Shown: positions 1 to 11,056 of the stretch, piece by piece
Numbering within the stretch: the first letter of the stretch is position 1
Layout: each line of letters begins with the position of its first letter
Source of the DNA: Phragmites australis
Lineage: Eukaryota; Streptophyta; Magnoliopsida; Poales; Poaceae
Length of the DNA: 64,000 nucleotides
Assembly: GCF_958298935.1 (NCBI RefSeq)
Contig: NC_084924.1
Location: 29,795,819-29,859,818 of the forward strand
Direction of reading: 5' to 3'
Program-made: the position numbers and the translations under genes
The notes under the pieces: generated by a model
Told to the model about the DNA's origin: nothing
The model's database searches: none
Seen by the model: only the letters and a program-made list of their open reading frames with translations

Positions 1-1004
1 TTGTCATAAAACATGTCGTAGGGTATGTGCGATGAAGATGGAATTTGCCCCTTCTTGATAACGGGAGATATATCTTTGGGCCCCTCGAGGTAGTGTGATT
101 GAGAAAGTGCATGGCCATGCCAATATGATTAAAGAGTTCACTACTTGATCGAGTGAATGGTCGAGCTATCATAAGGGTGGCACGTATCTCGCCTTGAGCT
201 TGACTAGTATCGTCAGGTGAAGGGATTGGTGCATGTGTATATCAAGGTTCAATCGATATGATCTTTTGTGTATACTCGGGAGTCAACATGCCCTGCTAGA
301 GACCGCTATTGATTTCGATTTAGAAAGGGTTTCCAAGTCGTAGCTGTTTCTACATGAACCTATCGGGTCACACACCTAATGGGTTGGAACAAAACATGTG
401 AATTGGATTTGTATATGGGTTTTGATTGGATTATGATCCATGAGAAGTTAGACTCCTAAAGGGCTTCCAACGTGGGAGCCCATAGGAGAGCTCTATATAA
501 GGAGAGGCATGGGTAGGGCGTGCTGAGGTTGAGCTACTCCGAAACCTTAGCCACAGCCTTCCACATGATCTCTCAAAACCCTAGCTATGCATGCGGTGCT
601 AGCACATCGGCGCTTAGCATTTCTGCCCAGTACATGTGGATACCATAGAGGCGCTACTGCTATTGTGGTGTTGATCTTCTCAGCGAGTTGAACGTGACGT
701 GTTCGGAACTGGTGAGGGCGCGACAGACCTGATCGAGAGCTGGTCGAGGAATTGGTCGAGGAGCACGACCACCTGCTCGGAGTTGGTCGAGGAGCACGAC
801 CACCTACACGAGGCTGGTTGCGGATCTGATTGAGAAGCTATTCGAGGAGTTTGAAGCACACGGCGTTGGATCGGTCTACTCCAACTCTTCTTCCGCTGCA
901 CTGCGCGTCAAGTGATAATGATCTATGATCTCCTACTAGCATGAATTTCTTGGGTCAATACGGTAGAAAATTTGTTTTAGGCTTGCGTAGCTTGCCCGTT
1001 CCCA
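1..1004 (+). repeat. Left (5') LTR of the copia element, 3' part only
   Basis: Base 1 aligns with base 20174 of the right LTR, and the match runs to the terminal CCCGTTCCCA ending in CA at 1004. About 470 bases of U3 are therefore missing at the window edge. Immediately downstream is the primer-binding site, which fixes the LTR end. Short minus-strand frames inside it are not genes. Confidence 0.88.
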
Positions 1005-1008
1005 ATAG

Positions 1009-1021
1009 TGGTATCAGAGCC
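1009..1021 (+). other. Primer-binding site of the copia element
   Basis: TGGTATCAGAGCC lies four bases after the LTR end. It is complementary to the 3' end of initiator methionine tRNA, the usual primer of plant Ty1-copia elements. Confidence 0.9.
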
Positions 1022-2423
1022 ATCTTGCATAGTTTTTGATCTGGATCGGTCACATATATGTGATATATGGCAGTAATAGATTGGATCTATTATTTTAGTG
1101 ATTGGTTCATATGATTGATCGGTCGCTACACGGTTTGGTGTAATTGGAATCGGATGAGGTGTGAGTCGATGGAACCATACGACAATAAAGATTAGCTCGA
1201 TCTCCCACCTGGCCGCGCGAGCGACTTGCCCCTACCAGCTGGAATCACCATCGGGGCTGACTGCGTGTGCCACTTAGTGGTTGGGAGAATAGTAGATCGA
1301 GGTTGTACGTGTTATCGTCGTTTCCAGAAAACCTCACGTGATGATCAATATGATTGATACAATGAAAATTGAGTCATTGTGAATGACTCGAAATCGGCTT
1401 GATATGATCAATCTGATGAGATTTTCATAGCGATTTTATAGATACGATCTATGAATTTCTAAGATGTTTTCAAAGCACTGCTCTGAAACCCGCGGGGGCA
1501 GTTTCCCCCTTGACCCCCCACCTGCTAACCGACTAGCAGGACCATCGTGCTGTCCGAGCCTAGGGTTTATAAAGATAACATGTTGATGTTGCGACATTAG
1601 AATTCGATTCCACGCTTAACTCATTTTTGCAGAGAATGTTGTGACTAGTATGGACTTATTATGTATGTGATGCATGTTTGTAATTTTCATGACTTGCGTG
1701 TCATGGTTAATTGCAGCCCAAGGCTGTCATGTTACTGTATAACGGCATGCATGCCGACATATAATGCTTCATATTCTCATATAATTTGTCTAGTGCTATT
1801 AGGTGTAATAGACTAATACATAACCATGGAGACTCGAAGCATGATGAATCGGAGGACATGGACCATGGTGATAGAGATCACCATGTGAAGGGGCCGTACT
1901 ATGTCACAGTTAATATGATTACTTGTGATGCTTATTTATGTTCCTATTATGCTGTTTTATTCATGTTTTCTATGACATGGATATGTTTACATAATGGAAT
2001 AGCTTCCCTCAGAAAAATTAAGAATAATTGATGCCCTTCCAATGGCTGCACCTACTTAGGTTTTGATCATTGTTTGGTAGGTCTGCCAAAGCAGGGTGTC
2101 ATCTTATATCTTAATCAGTTAGGGTGGATGTCGAACATCCACACGCATAATGTTGGTTTACTTAACAAAGCTATCAAAACGGTTTTAGGTTTTGGGGCAT
2201 AGTGTTGGGGCCAGGGCATTTGATGCCACCCAACAAACAAGAGTCACATAGGGATGTGATTAGCAAGATGTTGCTTACCTATGTCACCTAAGTTTCTAGC
2301 AGTGATGCCAAAGCTCACTAGAACCATAGTTGAATATGAATCTTGTTCCACTATATGTCGTTAGAGGGAAACGGTTTCAAAACATATAGTGGGAATATGT
2401 TTTGTTAAATTGTTTAATGAAAG
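1022..2423 (+). other. Copia leader, no convincing gene
   Basis: This untranslated leader runs from the primer site to the gypsy insertion and resumes at 15691 for about 50 bases before the gag start. The longest plus-strand frame (1786-2031, 81 codons) shows no gag or other recognisable motif and is probably chance. A short G/C-rich patch (about 1490-1545) stands out from the A/T-rich surroundings but has no assigned role. Confidence 0.7.
2419..2423. repeat. Target-site duplication of the Tat gypsy element, left copy
   Basis: GAAAG precedes the left LTR, and an identical GAAAG follows the right LTR at 15686-15690. A 5-bp duplication is what Ty3-gypsy integrases make. Confidence 0.95.
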
Positions 2424-4084
2424 TGTCGGAGGATGAACTCCTGTCGCAGGGATCCCGAGAGACCCCTTTTTAAAGATTTGGCTGGGGGGATGATCCTGAA
2501 CGAGCTCGTCGGGGAAATAAATAGAAACGGAAATAAATGCAACGGCTGGTGGTGGGGGATGATCGACCTAGTGCAAAAAAGAGATAGATGCACTGGGGTT
2601 TAGACAGGTTCGGGCCGCACGGGGGCGTAACACCCTACTCCTGTGTGAGTGCAATATCTTTCCTTGAAGGGAATTCTTCAAGGATGTGTCTGGTTACAAG
2701 GGGGTGTCATCTACAGAGAGCTTGAGGCTCCCGTGTTCTAGCTCTGCTCGAGCTTGTTCGTGATGTTCTTCGTTTTTTGATCTGGGCTTGGCTTAATTGA
2801 ACTGGACTTGGTTCTGCTTGGGATCAGTTGCCGACTTCGGTTGAACTTAGTCTTCTGCTAGACTTCGCCTGTCTTCATGTGTTCTCTATCCTTTCCTTTT
2901 ATACACACGCCGACCTCGACTTATCCTGAATGGGAAAGAGGGGGCGCGAGTGCCAAGGCGCCACGGGGAAAGGCGTCATCATTCCGTCTCGGCGAAGTGA
3001 CAGGGGCGGTGGAAAAATGCGGCACGCATCCGACCACCCGCCACTGTGTACGTCCTCCGGCGCCATTGAGAGGGCACACCGGGCGGTCATAGAGGCGCCC
3101 GGTGCGCCCACCCTGTCTTGTTCTTTTGTCAGGGCAGGGTGGTAGGCGGAACGCTTCGATCCTGGCGACGTTATCCCGAGGCACCCGGATGACACGGGAC
3201 GGGACCCGTGCAATTAATGGACCCACGCCCCCCTGCCGAAGCATGGCAGGGACTGACACTAGGGCGTGGGCAGCTGAGAATGTCAGGATGTCAGGATGTC
3301 AGGCCGCGCGTGCCTATTAAATGCGGCATTGGACCTTTGACTGGCTGATACCCCGCCGACGGGACCCTTTGGGTCGTCGGGCGATCTTGCGCGAACCTTC
3401 GGGGAACCAAGTGCTCGGGGGCTACCACGTGCAGCCCCGAGCACTCTTTCCCGAGCACTTGGGAAGATCCTTCGGGGAACCGAGTCATCGGGGGCTGCCA
3501 CGTGCAACCCCGAGCACTCTCTCCCGAGCACTTCATTAGGACCTTCGGGGAACCGAGTCCTCGGGGGCTGCCACGTGCAGCCCCGAGCACTCTCTCCCGA
3601 GTACTTGGGCAGATCCTTCGGGGAACCGAGTCCTCGGGGGCTGCCACGTGCAACCCCGAGCACTCTCTCCCGAGCACTTCGGTAGGACCTTCGGGGAACC
3701 GAGTCCTCGGGGGCTGCCACGTGCAGCCCCGAGCACTCTCTCCCGAGTACTTCGGCAGATCCTTCGGGGAACCGAGTCCTCGGGGGCTACCACGTGCAGC
3801 CCCGAGCACTCTCTCCCGAGCACTTGGCTGTTTGAACCATCGAGGGACTATGGTACTCGGGGGTGAGTGGGAACCCTTCCGAGCACTTTCTTCCCGGTAC
3901 TTGGACTCTGCGGGTCATCGGGGAACTGGGGTGATCGGGAACCAGAGGTTGTGGCCCCGAGCACCTTCTCCCAGAACTTAGATTCTCCTCATCCTGCAGG
4001 GGGGACCTCGTGGGATGGTGACACATGGCGGACGGCCGGCCTGGTCTCGGGACTCAGGGACCCCTGGTTCCCGATACACCAACA
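2424..4084 (-). repeat. 3' LTR of the Tat gypsy element (left copy), 1661 bp
   Basis: It begins TGTCGGAGG and ends ACCAACA on the plus strand. It holds six 73-bp repeat units at 3401-3838, two more than the other LTR, which accounts exactly for the 146-bp length difference. A TATA box (TATAAAA, reverse of 2897-2903) marks the U3/R region on the minus strand. Many overlapping frames at 2877-3981 on both strands arise from the repeat array and are not genes. Confidence 0.95.
3401..3838 (-). repeat. Six tandem 73-bp units with a G-box palindrome, left LTR
   Basis: The motif GGGGAACC recurs at 3401, 3474, 3547, 3620, 3693 and 3766, an exact 73-bp period. Each unit carries an imperfect palindrome centred on CACGTG with GGGGCTG and CAGCCCC arms, so each can form a short hairpin and presents a G-box, the core recognised by plant bZIP and bHLH factors. 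In element orientation the array lies in U3, upstream of the TATA box, where enhancer elements sit. Confidence 0.9.
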
Positions 4085-4099
4085 GTAGCCCCCGGGCCC
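4085..4099 (-). other. Polypurine tract of the Tat element
   Basis: On the minus strand GGGCCCGGGGGCTAC directly abuts the 3' LTR start. It is in the right position to prime plus-strand DNA synthesis, although it is interrupted by pyrimidines. Position is the main support. Confidence 0.6.
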
Positions 4100-4438
4100 A
4101 TTGGTAGGCGATGGCACGGAGACTGCGGATGGGCCCTTCGTCGCGGCCGAGGCCGAGGCTGGCGTGGACGCCACATGGCAGGCTTTCGAGAGGTTGCCCT
4201 TGCGGACCAGGCCTTAGGTATGACCCAGCGGGGAAACGAGTGGACGCGTGTCCACACAACTTCCGAAGGGTATGACGACCATACGGGTGGCACGCGCGGC
4301 CGCCGCGCAGATCGAGGAAAATACGCCTGGCAGCCGCTGACGCCGCACGATCGGCGGGAGATTCGCCTGGTGGTTGCGTCGATCGAGGCGACGCTTCACC
4401 GAGCGAACCGTTGGGCGGCAATTTTTTGAACTTTGAGA

Positions 4439-4446
4439 TATAAAAG
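4439..4446 (+). promoter_or_regulatory. TATA box for the antisense gene of the Tat element
   Basis: TATAAAAG is followed by a G-rich stretch and a C/T-rich segment typical of a plant transcription start. The likely start codon is at 4598, about 150 bases downstream. This suggests the antisense gene has its own promoter rather than depending on LTR read-through. Confidence 0.6.
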
Positions 4447-5967
4447 GGGGAGGGGATCGATCCGTCCCCCTCTTTACGCCTTCTTGCACTCCTGCTCTTG
4501 CCTTCTTCGTGCTCCGAAGCCCTTAGGAAATTTTCAGGCGACCGGAGCACTTTTCCTTCCCTTCCTCCACCACCAAAACACCTCCACTCTTGCCGGGATG
4601 ACGAGGGTCGGAGGAGGCCGCCGGGACAAGGCTCCGGACAGCATTCTGCTGGAGTCTCGTCTGAGGAACGAAGAGGCGGCGGACAAGATCAGGAAGTTGC
4701 TGGTGCCCGAGGGGCAAGAGGGAGCTGTGGTGGTGACGCCGGCGAGCCTGACGCCGGTGATGACCGTCCCCGGGCGGATCGTTCTTTTCACGTCTTTCGT
4801 GGCGGTGGGGTTGGTGCCGCTGTTCTCCACCTTCTTCCTTCAAGTGCTCGAGACCTACGGCATCCAATTGGTGCACCTGAGTCCCAACTCCGTCGTGGTG
4901 TTGGTGATCTTCGCGCACCTCTGCGAGATGTTCGTGGGGGTGGCGCCTTCGGCGACGCTGCTTTGACACTTCTTCGTCCTTCGGCCGGTGGGGAAGAAGA
5001 GGGGGCACCCCACGGCGGATGTCGCGGGGTGCTGCAACCTTCGGCTTCGGGACGGCCTGGGGGATCACTACATCCCCCAGGTACTGTGCAGCAAGTGGGA
5101 GGAGTGGCGACGGGACTGGTTCTTCGTCGACATCGACCCCCACGAGCGCCTCGAACTGCCAGAGGTGGCGGCGGAACCTCGGAGGTCAACGTTGGAGGCG
5201 CCGCCGCTAGAAGACGCAAGGCTGGAGCCGGTGCTGGAGCGCATCCGGGATCTGCGCGAGTCCGGGCTGACTTCCGTCATGGTGGTGGTGGATTTCCTGC
5301 GCCGTCGGCTGGTGCCTCTGCGAGAGCGGGCCCGGCCGAGTTGGTTCTACACCGGGCCGGAGGACATCACCCGGACCCAGATCGGTACAAGCTGGGATCT
5401 GGGCCCGGCGGAGTTGAGGGGCATGACGCGGGTGATCACCGGAGTAGAAGACATGGGTCGGGCGGAACTCCTGTGGCCGGAGATGGCGCTCTGCGCCAAT
5501 CCCGACCGAGTGGCAATCATGGCGCTGCTGCCGGAGTTCGACGCCGAGGGGCCTGTGGACCGGCCGAGGAGCTGGAGCCCCGAGGCCTCCGAGCTCCCTG
5601 GATTGGACGAGCTGCTCGGCGAGGAGGCCACAAACAGCTCGGCGCGGGCGGGCGACGGGGCCGCTGCAGGCAGCAGCCACCGCGCCAGAGAGGAGGGCGT
5701 CTCCGATACCGCCGTGGTGGTGGTGCCGGGGGACCGGGGAAAGCATCCACGAGCCATCATCTTGGTGCCGGATTCTCTGCCGTCACTGCCAGCAGCGGTA
5801 GCATTCCCGGTGCTGGAGCCGCGGCTTGTGCGGATGGGGCTTGCGCCGGTGCCTGAGAGTCGCGCAGCGGCCCCGCTGAGCCCCCAGCGGAAGAGGCGGC
5901 GGGAGGACTCCGGGCTGGCACCACCGGACCCAGACTTCAGGCTTCCAGCGGCCAAATGGCAGTACCG

Positions 5968-6048
5968 GTAAGTTTCTTTCTTTGCTCTTTCTTGGGCGTT
6001 TCTTGCACGAACTGAGCCTTGACCTTGATCTTCACCCATCTCCCGCAG
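5968..6048 (+). other. Predicted intron in the antisense gene
   Basis: The donor is GTAAGT, the acceptor is CCCGCAG after a pyrimidine-rich run, and the length is 81 bp. Without removal the upstream frame stops at once, at 5969-5971. With removal the frame continues as an alanine/proline-rich coding stretch to the TAG at 6257. That reading-frame logic is the support for it. Confidence 0.7.
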
Positions 6049-6213
6049 GCCGGCCGCGGGCGCCACCGCGGCTGAAGGGGTGCGGGTGCCGAGGCCAGAG
6101 CTGAGCCTGCCGGCCGCGCCGACGCAGGCGGACACAGGGACGGCGGAGGCGCCAATAGTCGTGGCGGCCACTGGGAGAGCGGCGGAGGCGGCGACCGAGA
6201 AGAGGACAGAGCA

Positions 6214-6404
6214 GCCGTCCGAGTCCTCAGCGCCGGCAGAACCTACCCCGGGCATGTAGAGCCCGGGGCGGATGACGGTGGAGGTAGAGGTCTTGCCGGG
6301 GCCGGCGGACGCGGCGGCCGATGCGGGGGTACGGCCGCCGTCCGAGCCTTCGGCGCCGGCGGAGCCTACCCCGGGCAGGCAGAGCCCGGGGCGGATGGTG
6401 GTGT
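6214..6404 (+). repeat. In-frame internal duplication in the antisense gene, offset 123 bp
   Basis: The coding stretch at 6214-6281 recurs at 6337-6404 with the same reading frame (123 bp is 41 codons). The copies share the PSEPSAPAEPTPG-type motif. Comparison of the copies shows the TAG at 6257 corresponds to CAG at 6380, so the stop is a single C-to-T change. Confidence 0.8.
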
Positions 6405-7703
6405 GGGGTCCTGCGGAGACCTCGGACCCCCCGGAGGCGATCTGCGGGGAGGCCGACGCCCCACCGGCGCCCGGCCAGCCCGCCGACCCCTTCCTGGCCG
6501 GGCGCGGTAGTGGGCGCGGCAGTGGGCGCCAAGGAGGAGGAGCTCGAAGCCGAGCGCGCCCGCCTGGCTTCGGAGAGGGCGCAGCTCGCGGGCGCCCAGG
6601 AGGAGGCCCGCGCGGCGGCCGCGCGGGAACAGAAGCTCCTAAAAGACACCCGCGCGGAGGTCGCACGGGAGCAAAAAATTTTGAAGGCCGCGCGGGCGGA
6701 AGCCGTGCGGGAACGAGAAGACGCCGCCCGCCTGGCTGAGGCGTCGAGGCAGCAGGCTGCCGAGGCCCTTGCCAGGATGGGGCAGGTGCAGGAGAGGGAG
6801 GCGGCGGTCGCAGCTCACGAGAAGGCGGCGGAGGAGCTGCGGGCCGAGCTGACCCGCCGGGAGGGTGCGACCGAGAAGACGCGCGCCGACCTCCAACGTT
6901 GGGAAGACGACCTCCGAAAAATCGGAGAAGACATCCGCCGCTGGGAGGAGGACATCTCCCTTCGGGAGGTGGACAATGAGATGTCAGCGGCAGAACTTGG
7001 TGCCCGGGAGGATTCCGTGACCCAACAGGAGGACGCACTGGCCCGGAGGGAGGGCGAGCTGAGTCGTCGAGAGGGTGAGGCTGCTGCGGTGGCAGCGGCC
7101 GCTGCTACCAGGGCGGAGGAGAACACGAAGCACGAGGCAGAATTAACCGCCCGTGAACGCGCCTTGTCCGAGATGGTGGCCAAGACGAAGCAGGCTGCCA
7201 GCCCCGCAGCCGTTGGCGGTTCTTCTGGCCCGGCCGGGGAACAGGGACTTGAGGCGTAGCTGCGGGCTGCCAAGGAGAAGCTCGAGACCGCGTTCGTCTC
7301 GCGGGTCAATCTGCAGCACATGCTGGAGGATATACTCCGGCGGATGCGGCGGGCCGTGGAGAAGGGCGGTCTTGGACGGCTCGTTGAAGACCAGAAGAGC
7401 GACAGCCCTGCACTACAAGTGTTAGGGCTTCAGCAGGTTTGCGAGCGCCTCGAGGCCCTGCCTTGGGCTGTCCAAGAACTCGCCGCCCGGGAGGGACGCG
7501 GCTTGGCACATGCAGTGGCCGAGCACGTCCTAGCCTACTGCCGAAGCAGAGACCCGAACTTCCCGCTGGAGCCGGCACGGGAAGGAGTGGTTGAAGCTGA
7601 GGGAGAGGCTGCCCGGGAAGCGGTTCGGAGTACCACTGCCGAAGTGGCGGCCAGCTTCAGGCGGGAAGTGCCGGCGCCGCCAGCCCCCGGGGACGACTCA
7701 TAA

Positions 7704-8170
7704 GACTCAGCTGCCGTCTCCGCCGCTGACTAGACCTTTTGTAGTTGTTTCTTTCTTTTGTTGTTGTCTTGATGGATGTAAATATGGGAGTGATCCCTCA
7801 GAAACGCTTGTATGTGCCTTGTGAATATAATGGCAGCTTTTCTTTGGGCTCGCAACTCCAGTTTTCTTGAGTGCTTGATGTTCCTTCTGATATTTTGCCT
7901 TGAAGCCCCGGGAAGTACTCAGTCGGATTCTTTTATCAGCGGGGAAAATGAGAGAGCGAACTTTTTCTCGCACAACTGAGCACCTCACCAGACAGATTAA
8001 ACATACGGAATCCAGAAAAAAAAATTATATAGTGATTGCCTATTGAGATATTGAATTTACAATGTTTACAAGGTTGGGCGACGGTGACTTACCCAATGGG
8101 CGGAGCCCTCGGTCTGCTTGGGCGGGGGGAAGCCCCCGGCCTGGTTGACCTGAGGCGCGAGCACGGCCAG
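7704..8170. other. Convergent 3' region between the antisense gene and gag-pol
   Basis: No gene is seen here. After the antisense stop the sequence becomes A/T-rich, with an AATATAATG run near 7825 that could serve as a polyadenylation signal. The gag-pol stop lies at 8171, so the two transcription units end facing each other about 470 bases apart. Confidence 0.55.
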
Positions 8171-11056
8171 CTACGAGTAGAACCTGCGGAGGTGCTCGAT
8201 GTTCCACGGGTTCGGGAGTGGTTGCCCTTCCTCTGTCGCCAACCTGAAAGAACCTTCTCGCGGGACTGCGATCACGGTGAAGGGACCTTCCCACATAGGG
8301 GACAGCTTATTCATTCCTTCGCGCGACTGGACGCGTCGGAGAACTAGGTCCCCCACCTCGAGAGATCGGGCCCGGACATGGCGCATATGATATCGCCGCA
8401 GACTCTGCTGGTACCGAGCCGCCCGGATGGCGGCACGCCGCCGGCGCTCTTCCAGGTAGTCAACGTCGTCACGCCTTTGCTGCTCCTGCTCACCCTCAGA
8501 ATATGCATGCACCCGAGGGGAGCCCAGAGTGAGCTCGGAGGGGAGGACCACCTCGGCGCCGTAGACGAGGAAGAACGGAGTCTCCCCGGTGGCGCGGCTT
8601 GGCGTAGTCCGATTAGCCCATAGTACGGCGGGCAGCTCGTCCACCCATCCCTTCCCGTGCTTGGCGAGCACGTTATAGGTCCGGGTTTTGAGGCCCTTCA
8701 GTATCTCCGTGTTGGCGCGCTTGACCTGCCCGTTACTCCGAGGATGAGCGACGGAGGCGAAGCAGAGCTTGATGCCGAGGTCTTCGCAATAGTCCCCGAA
8801 CAGGGCACTCGTGAACTGGGTGCCGTTGTCGGTGATGATCCGGTTCGGGACGCCAAAGCGACTGGTGATGCCGCGGATAAACTGGAGCGCCGTGTTTTTG
8901 GTCACCTTGATGACTGGGACCGCCTTCGGCCACTTGGTGAATTTGTCGACGGCAACATATAGGTATGCATAGCCCCCGATTGCTCGGGAGAATGGACCTA
9001 GAATGTCCAACTCCCAGACCGCGAAAGGCCATGACAGGGGGATGGTATGAAGAGCCTGAGCTGGCTGGTGAATCTGCTTTGCGTGGAACTGGCACACCCT
9101 GCAACACCGAACCAGCTCGGAAGCATCCTGGAGAGCTGTAGGCCAGTAGAAACCTTGCCGGAAGGCCTTCCCGACCAGCGTGCGGAACGATGAATGGCCA
9201 CCGCACTCGCCCTCGTGGACCTCAGCGAGAAGATCGCCACCTTCTGCCCGGGAGATGCATTTCAGGAGGACACCTCCTGCGCTACGCCGGTAGAGATCCC
9301 CATCTACTATGGCATAGTGTCTGGACTGCCGAGCAACTCTTTCGGCAGACGCCTCATCCCCCGGTAGGAACTTTTCCTTCAAGTACCCTCGGATGTCAGA
9401 CATCCACGAGGCATCTTGAGAACATTCGGCGAGCGCAGCGCACTCGCCGGACGGCGGTGCCCTGATGGGGCTTCCCACTGAGGGCACCGCCGGGGTCCCC
9501 TGAATTGAGTTCGAGGTTTCCCCTTCATCCTGTTCGGCAGGCAGGACGGAAGGCCGTGCGAGTCTTTCTTCAAAGACTCCGGCAGGGACGTGCGCACGGG
9601 AGGAGGCCAGGCGGGAGAGCTCGTCGGCCAGAGTGTTGTCGCAACGAGGGATGTGCCGCAACTCCAGGCCATCGAAGCGCCTCTCCAGCTTCCTGACCGC
9701 AGCCACGTACGCCGCCATTTGAGGATCCGTGCACTGGTACTCCTTGGATACCTGGTTGACGACCAGTTGGGAGTCCCCTTTGACCAGGAGGTGGCGAATC
9801 CCGAGCCCCACCACAGCCCGGAGGCCGGCGATGAGACCTTCATATTCCGCCATGTTGTTGGATGCTCGAAACTGCAACTGCACGACGTACCAGAGCTCTT
9901 CACCCGTTGGGGAGGTGAGAACCACTCCGGCCCCTGCGCCTTTCAGCGAGAGGGAGCCATCGAAGTGCATGACCCAGTACCTGGGCGCGTCGTGCCCGGG
10001 ATAGGCAGAGATCTCTTCTGGGACGATGTTGGGGATGGGGGTCCAATCTTCCACGAAGTCGGAGAGCGCCTGGTTTTTGATCGCCTGGCGACTGACGAAG
10101 TGCAGGTCAAATTCCGCCAGCTCCACTGCCCACTTGACAACGCGCCCGGTGCCTTCCCGGTTTCGGAGAATGGGTCCCAGTAGATACGTGGTAACCACCG
10201 AGACCTTGTGCGCTTGGAAGTAGTGGCGCAGCTTCCGGGAAGCGACGAGCACGGCATAGAGCAGCTTCTGAGCCTGGGGATATCTTGTCTTGGCTTCCCG
10301 GAGGACTTCACTGACGAAGTACACCGGTCGCTGTACCCGGTGGGCCCGGACGGCGGCTCTACCCGGGGGGCTGCTGCAGCCCCTAGGCTCGACCCCTTGC
10401 TCAGGGGGAGCCGCGAGGATGGGTGAGTGCTCGGGGGCCTCTGGGAGCTGGGACCCAGCACCTGGCCCTGAACACTCGTCGCGCTCTACTACCAGCACCA
10501 TGCTCACGACCTGAGAGGTGGCCGAAATGTAGAGCAGCAGGGGCTCACCTTCGGAGGGAGCCACCAGCACGGGTGGCGAAGTGAGGTACTTCTTTAGATC
10601 GCGGAAGGCCTGCTCGGCCTCCGGCGTCCAGTCGAAATGACCAGACTTCTTCAGAAGTTTGAAGAGGGGGAGCCCTCGCTCCCCGAGCTTGGAGATGAAG
10701 CGCCCGAGGGCTGCCATGCAGCCGGTGAGACACTGGACCTCCTTGAGTCGAGCCGGGAGTCGCATCTGCTCGATGGCCCGGATCTTCTCTGGATTGACCT
10801 CGATTCCTCGGCCAGAAACCAAGAAACCAAGGAGCTTGCACGCCGGCACCCCGAAAAAAACACTTCTCCGGGTTGAGCTTGAGGCGGGTAGAGCGGAGAC
10901 TGTTGAAAGTCTCGGCAAGGTCCTCGAGCAGGGTGGCGCGGTCTCGGGTATTGACCACGAGATCGTCGATGTAAGCTTCAACGTTGCGGCCAACCTGTGA
11001 ATCAAGGGTAATACGAATAGCGCGCAGGAAGGAGGATCCAGCGTTGCGCAGGCCAA
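8171..11056 (-). pseudogene. Pol segment of the Tat element: end of RT, RNase H, archaeal-type RNase H, integrase
   Basis: A 961-codon uninterrupted frame. It enters the reverse transcriptase frame after a homopolymer frameshift at 10854-10860, then reads the RT thumb ([11 protein letters not shown]), the retroviral-type RNase H with the [11 protein letters not shown] motif, and a second RNase H from about 9990 ([28 protein letters not shown]). The integrase follows: HHCC zinc finger (about 9240-9040), [17 protein letters not shown], and a C-terminal GPFTVIAV domain ending at 8171. The third catalytic residue of the DD35E triad, normally glutamate in the VERAN motif, is lysine (codon 8722-8720). 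This integrase should be unable to catalyse strand transfer. Confidence 0.93.

Larger units (their letters stand above)
4598..7703 (+). pseudogene. Antisense gene of the Tat element, 'putative gypsy type transposon' domain plus coiled coil
   Basis: This frame runs opposite to gag-pol, between integrase and the 3' LTR, where Tat elements such as Grande carry an antisense gene. The N-terminal part (ATG 4598; SLLESRLRNEEAADKIRKLL-like start, then LETYGIQLVHLSPNSV and FFVDIDPHERLELPE) resembles the plant domain PF04195. A canonical intron (5968-6048) follows. The second exon is acidic and alanine-rich, then a long charged coiled coil (about 6530-7250), then a conserved-looking tail to the stop at 7701-7703. 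Breaks: TGA at 4964-4966 where the aligned frame expects tryptophan, TAG at 6257-6259, a frame change near 6490-6530, and TAG at 7257-7259. Its function is unknown. The family assignment is by motif memory. Confidence 0.75.

Noticed and set aside
1786..2031. 81-codon frame in the copia leader as an extra gene
   Set aside because: No motif, A/T-rich chance frame. The gag start lies at 15742, after the interrupted leader.
3401..3838. Regularly spaced repeats resembling a CRISPR array
   Set aside because: Contiguous 73-bp tandem units without unique spacers, in a plant retrotransposon LTR.
3283..3981. Overlapping repetitive proteins on both strands of the LTR
   Set aside because: Produced by the 73-bp tandem array (73 is not a multiple of 3, so all frames are read in turn).
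4498..5856. Long plus-strand frame of 452 codons
   Set aside because: Arginine/glycine-rich shadow of the antisense gene in another frame. It starts upstream of the motif-bearing ATG and has no domain.
5347..7038. 563-codon minus-strand frame
   Set aside because: Proline/arginine/serine-rich reading opposite the GC-rich antisense gene. The plus strand carries the recognisable domain, intron and coiled coil.
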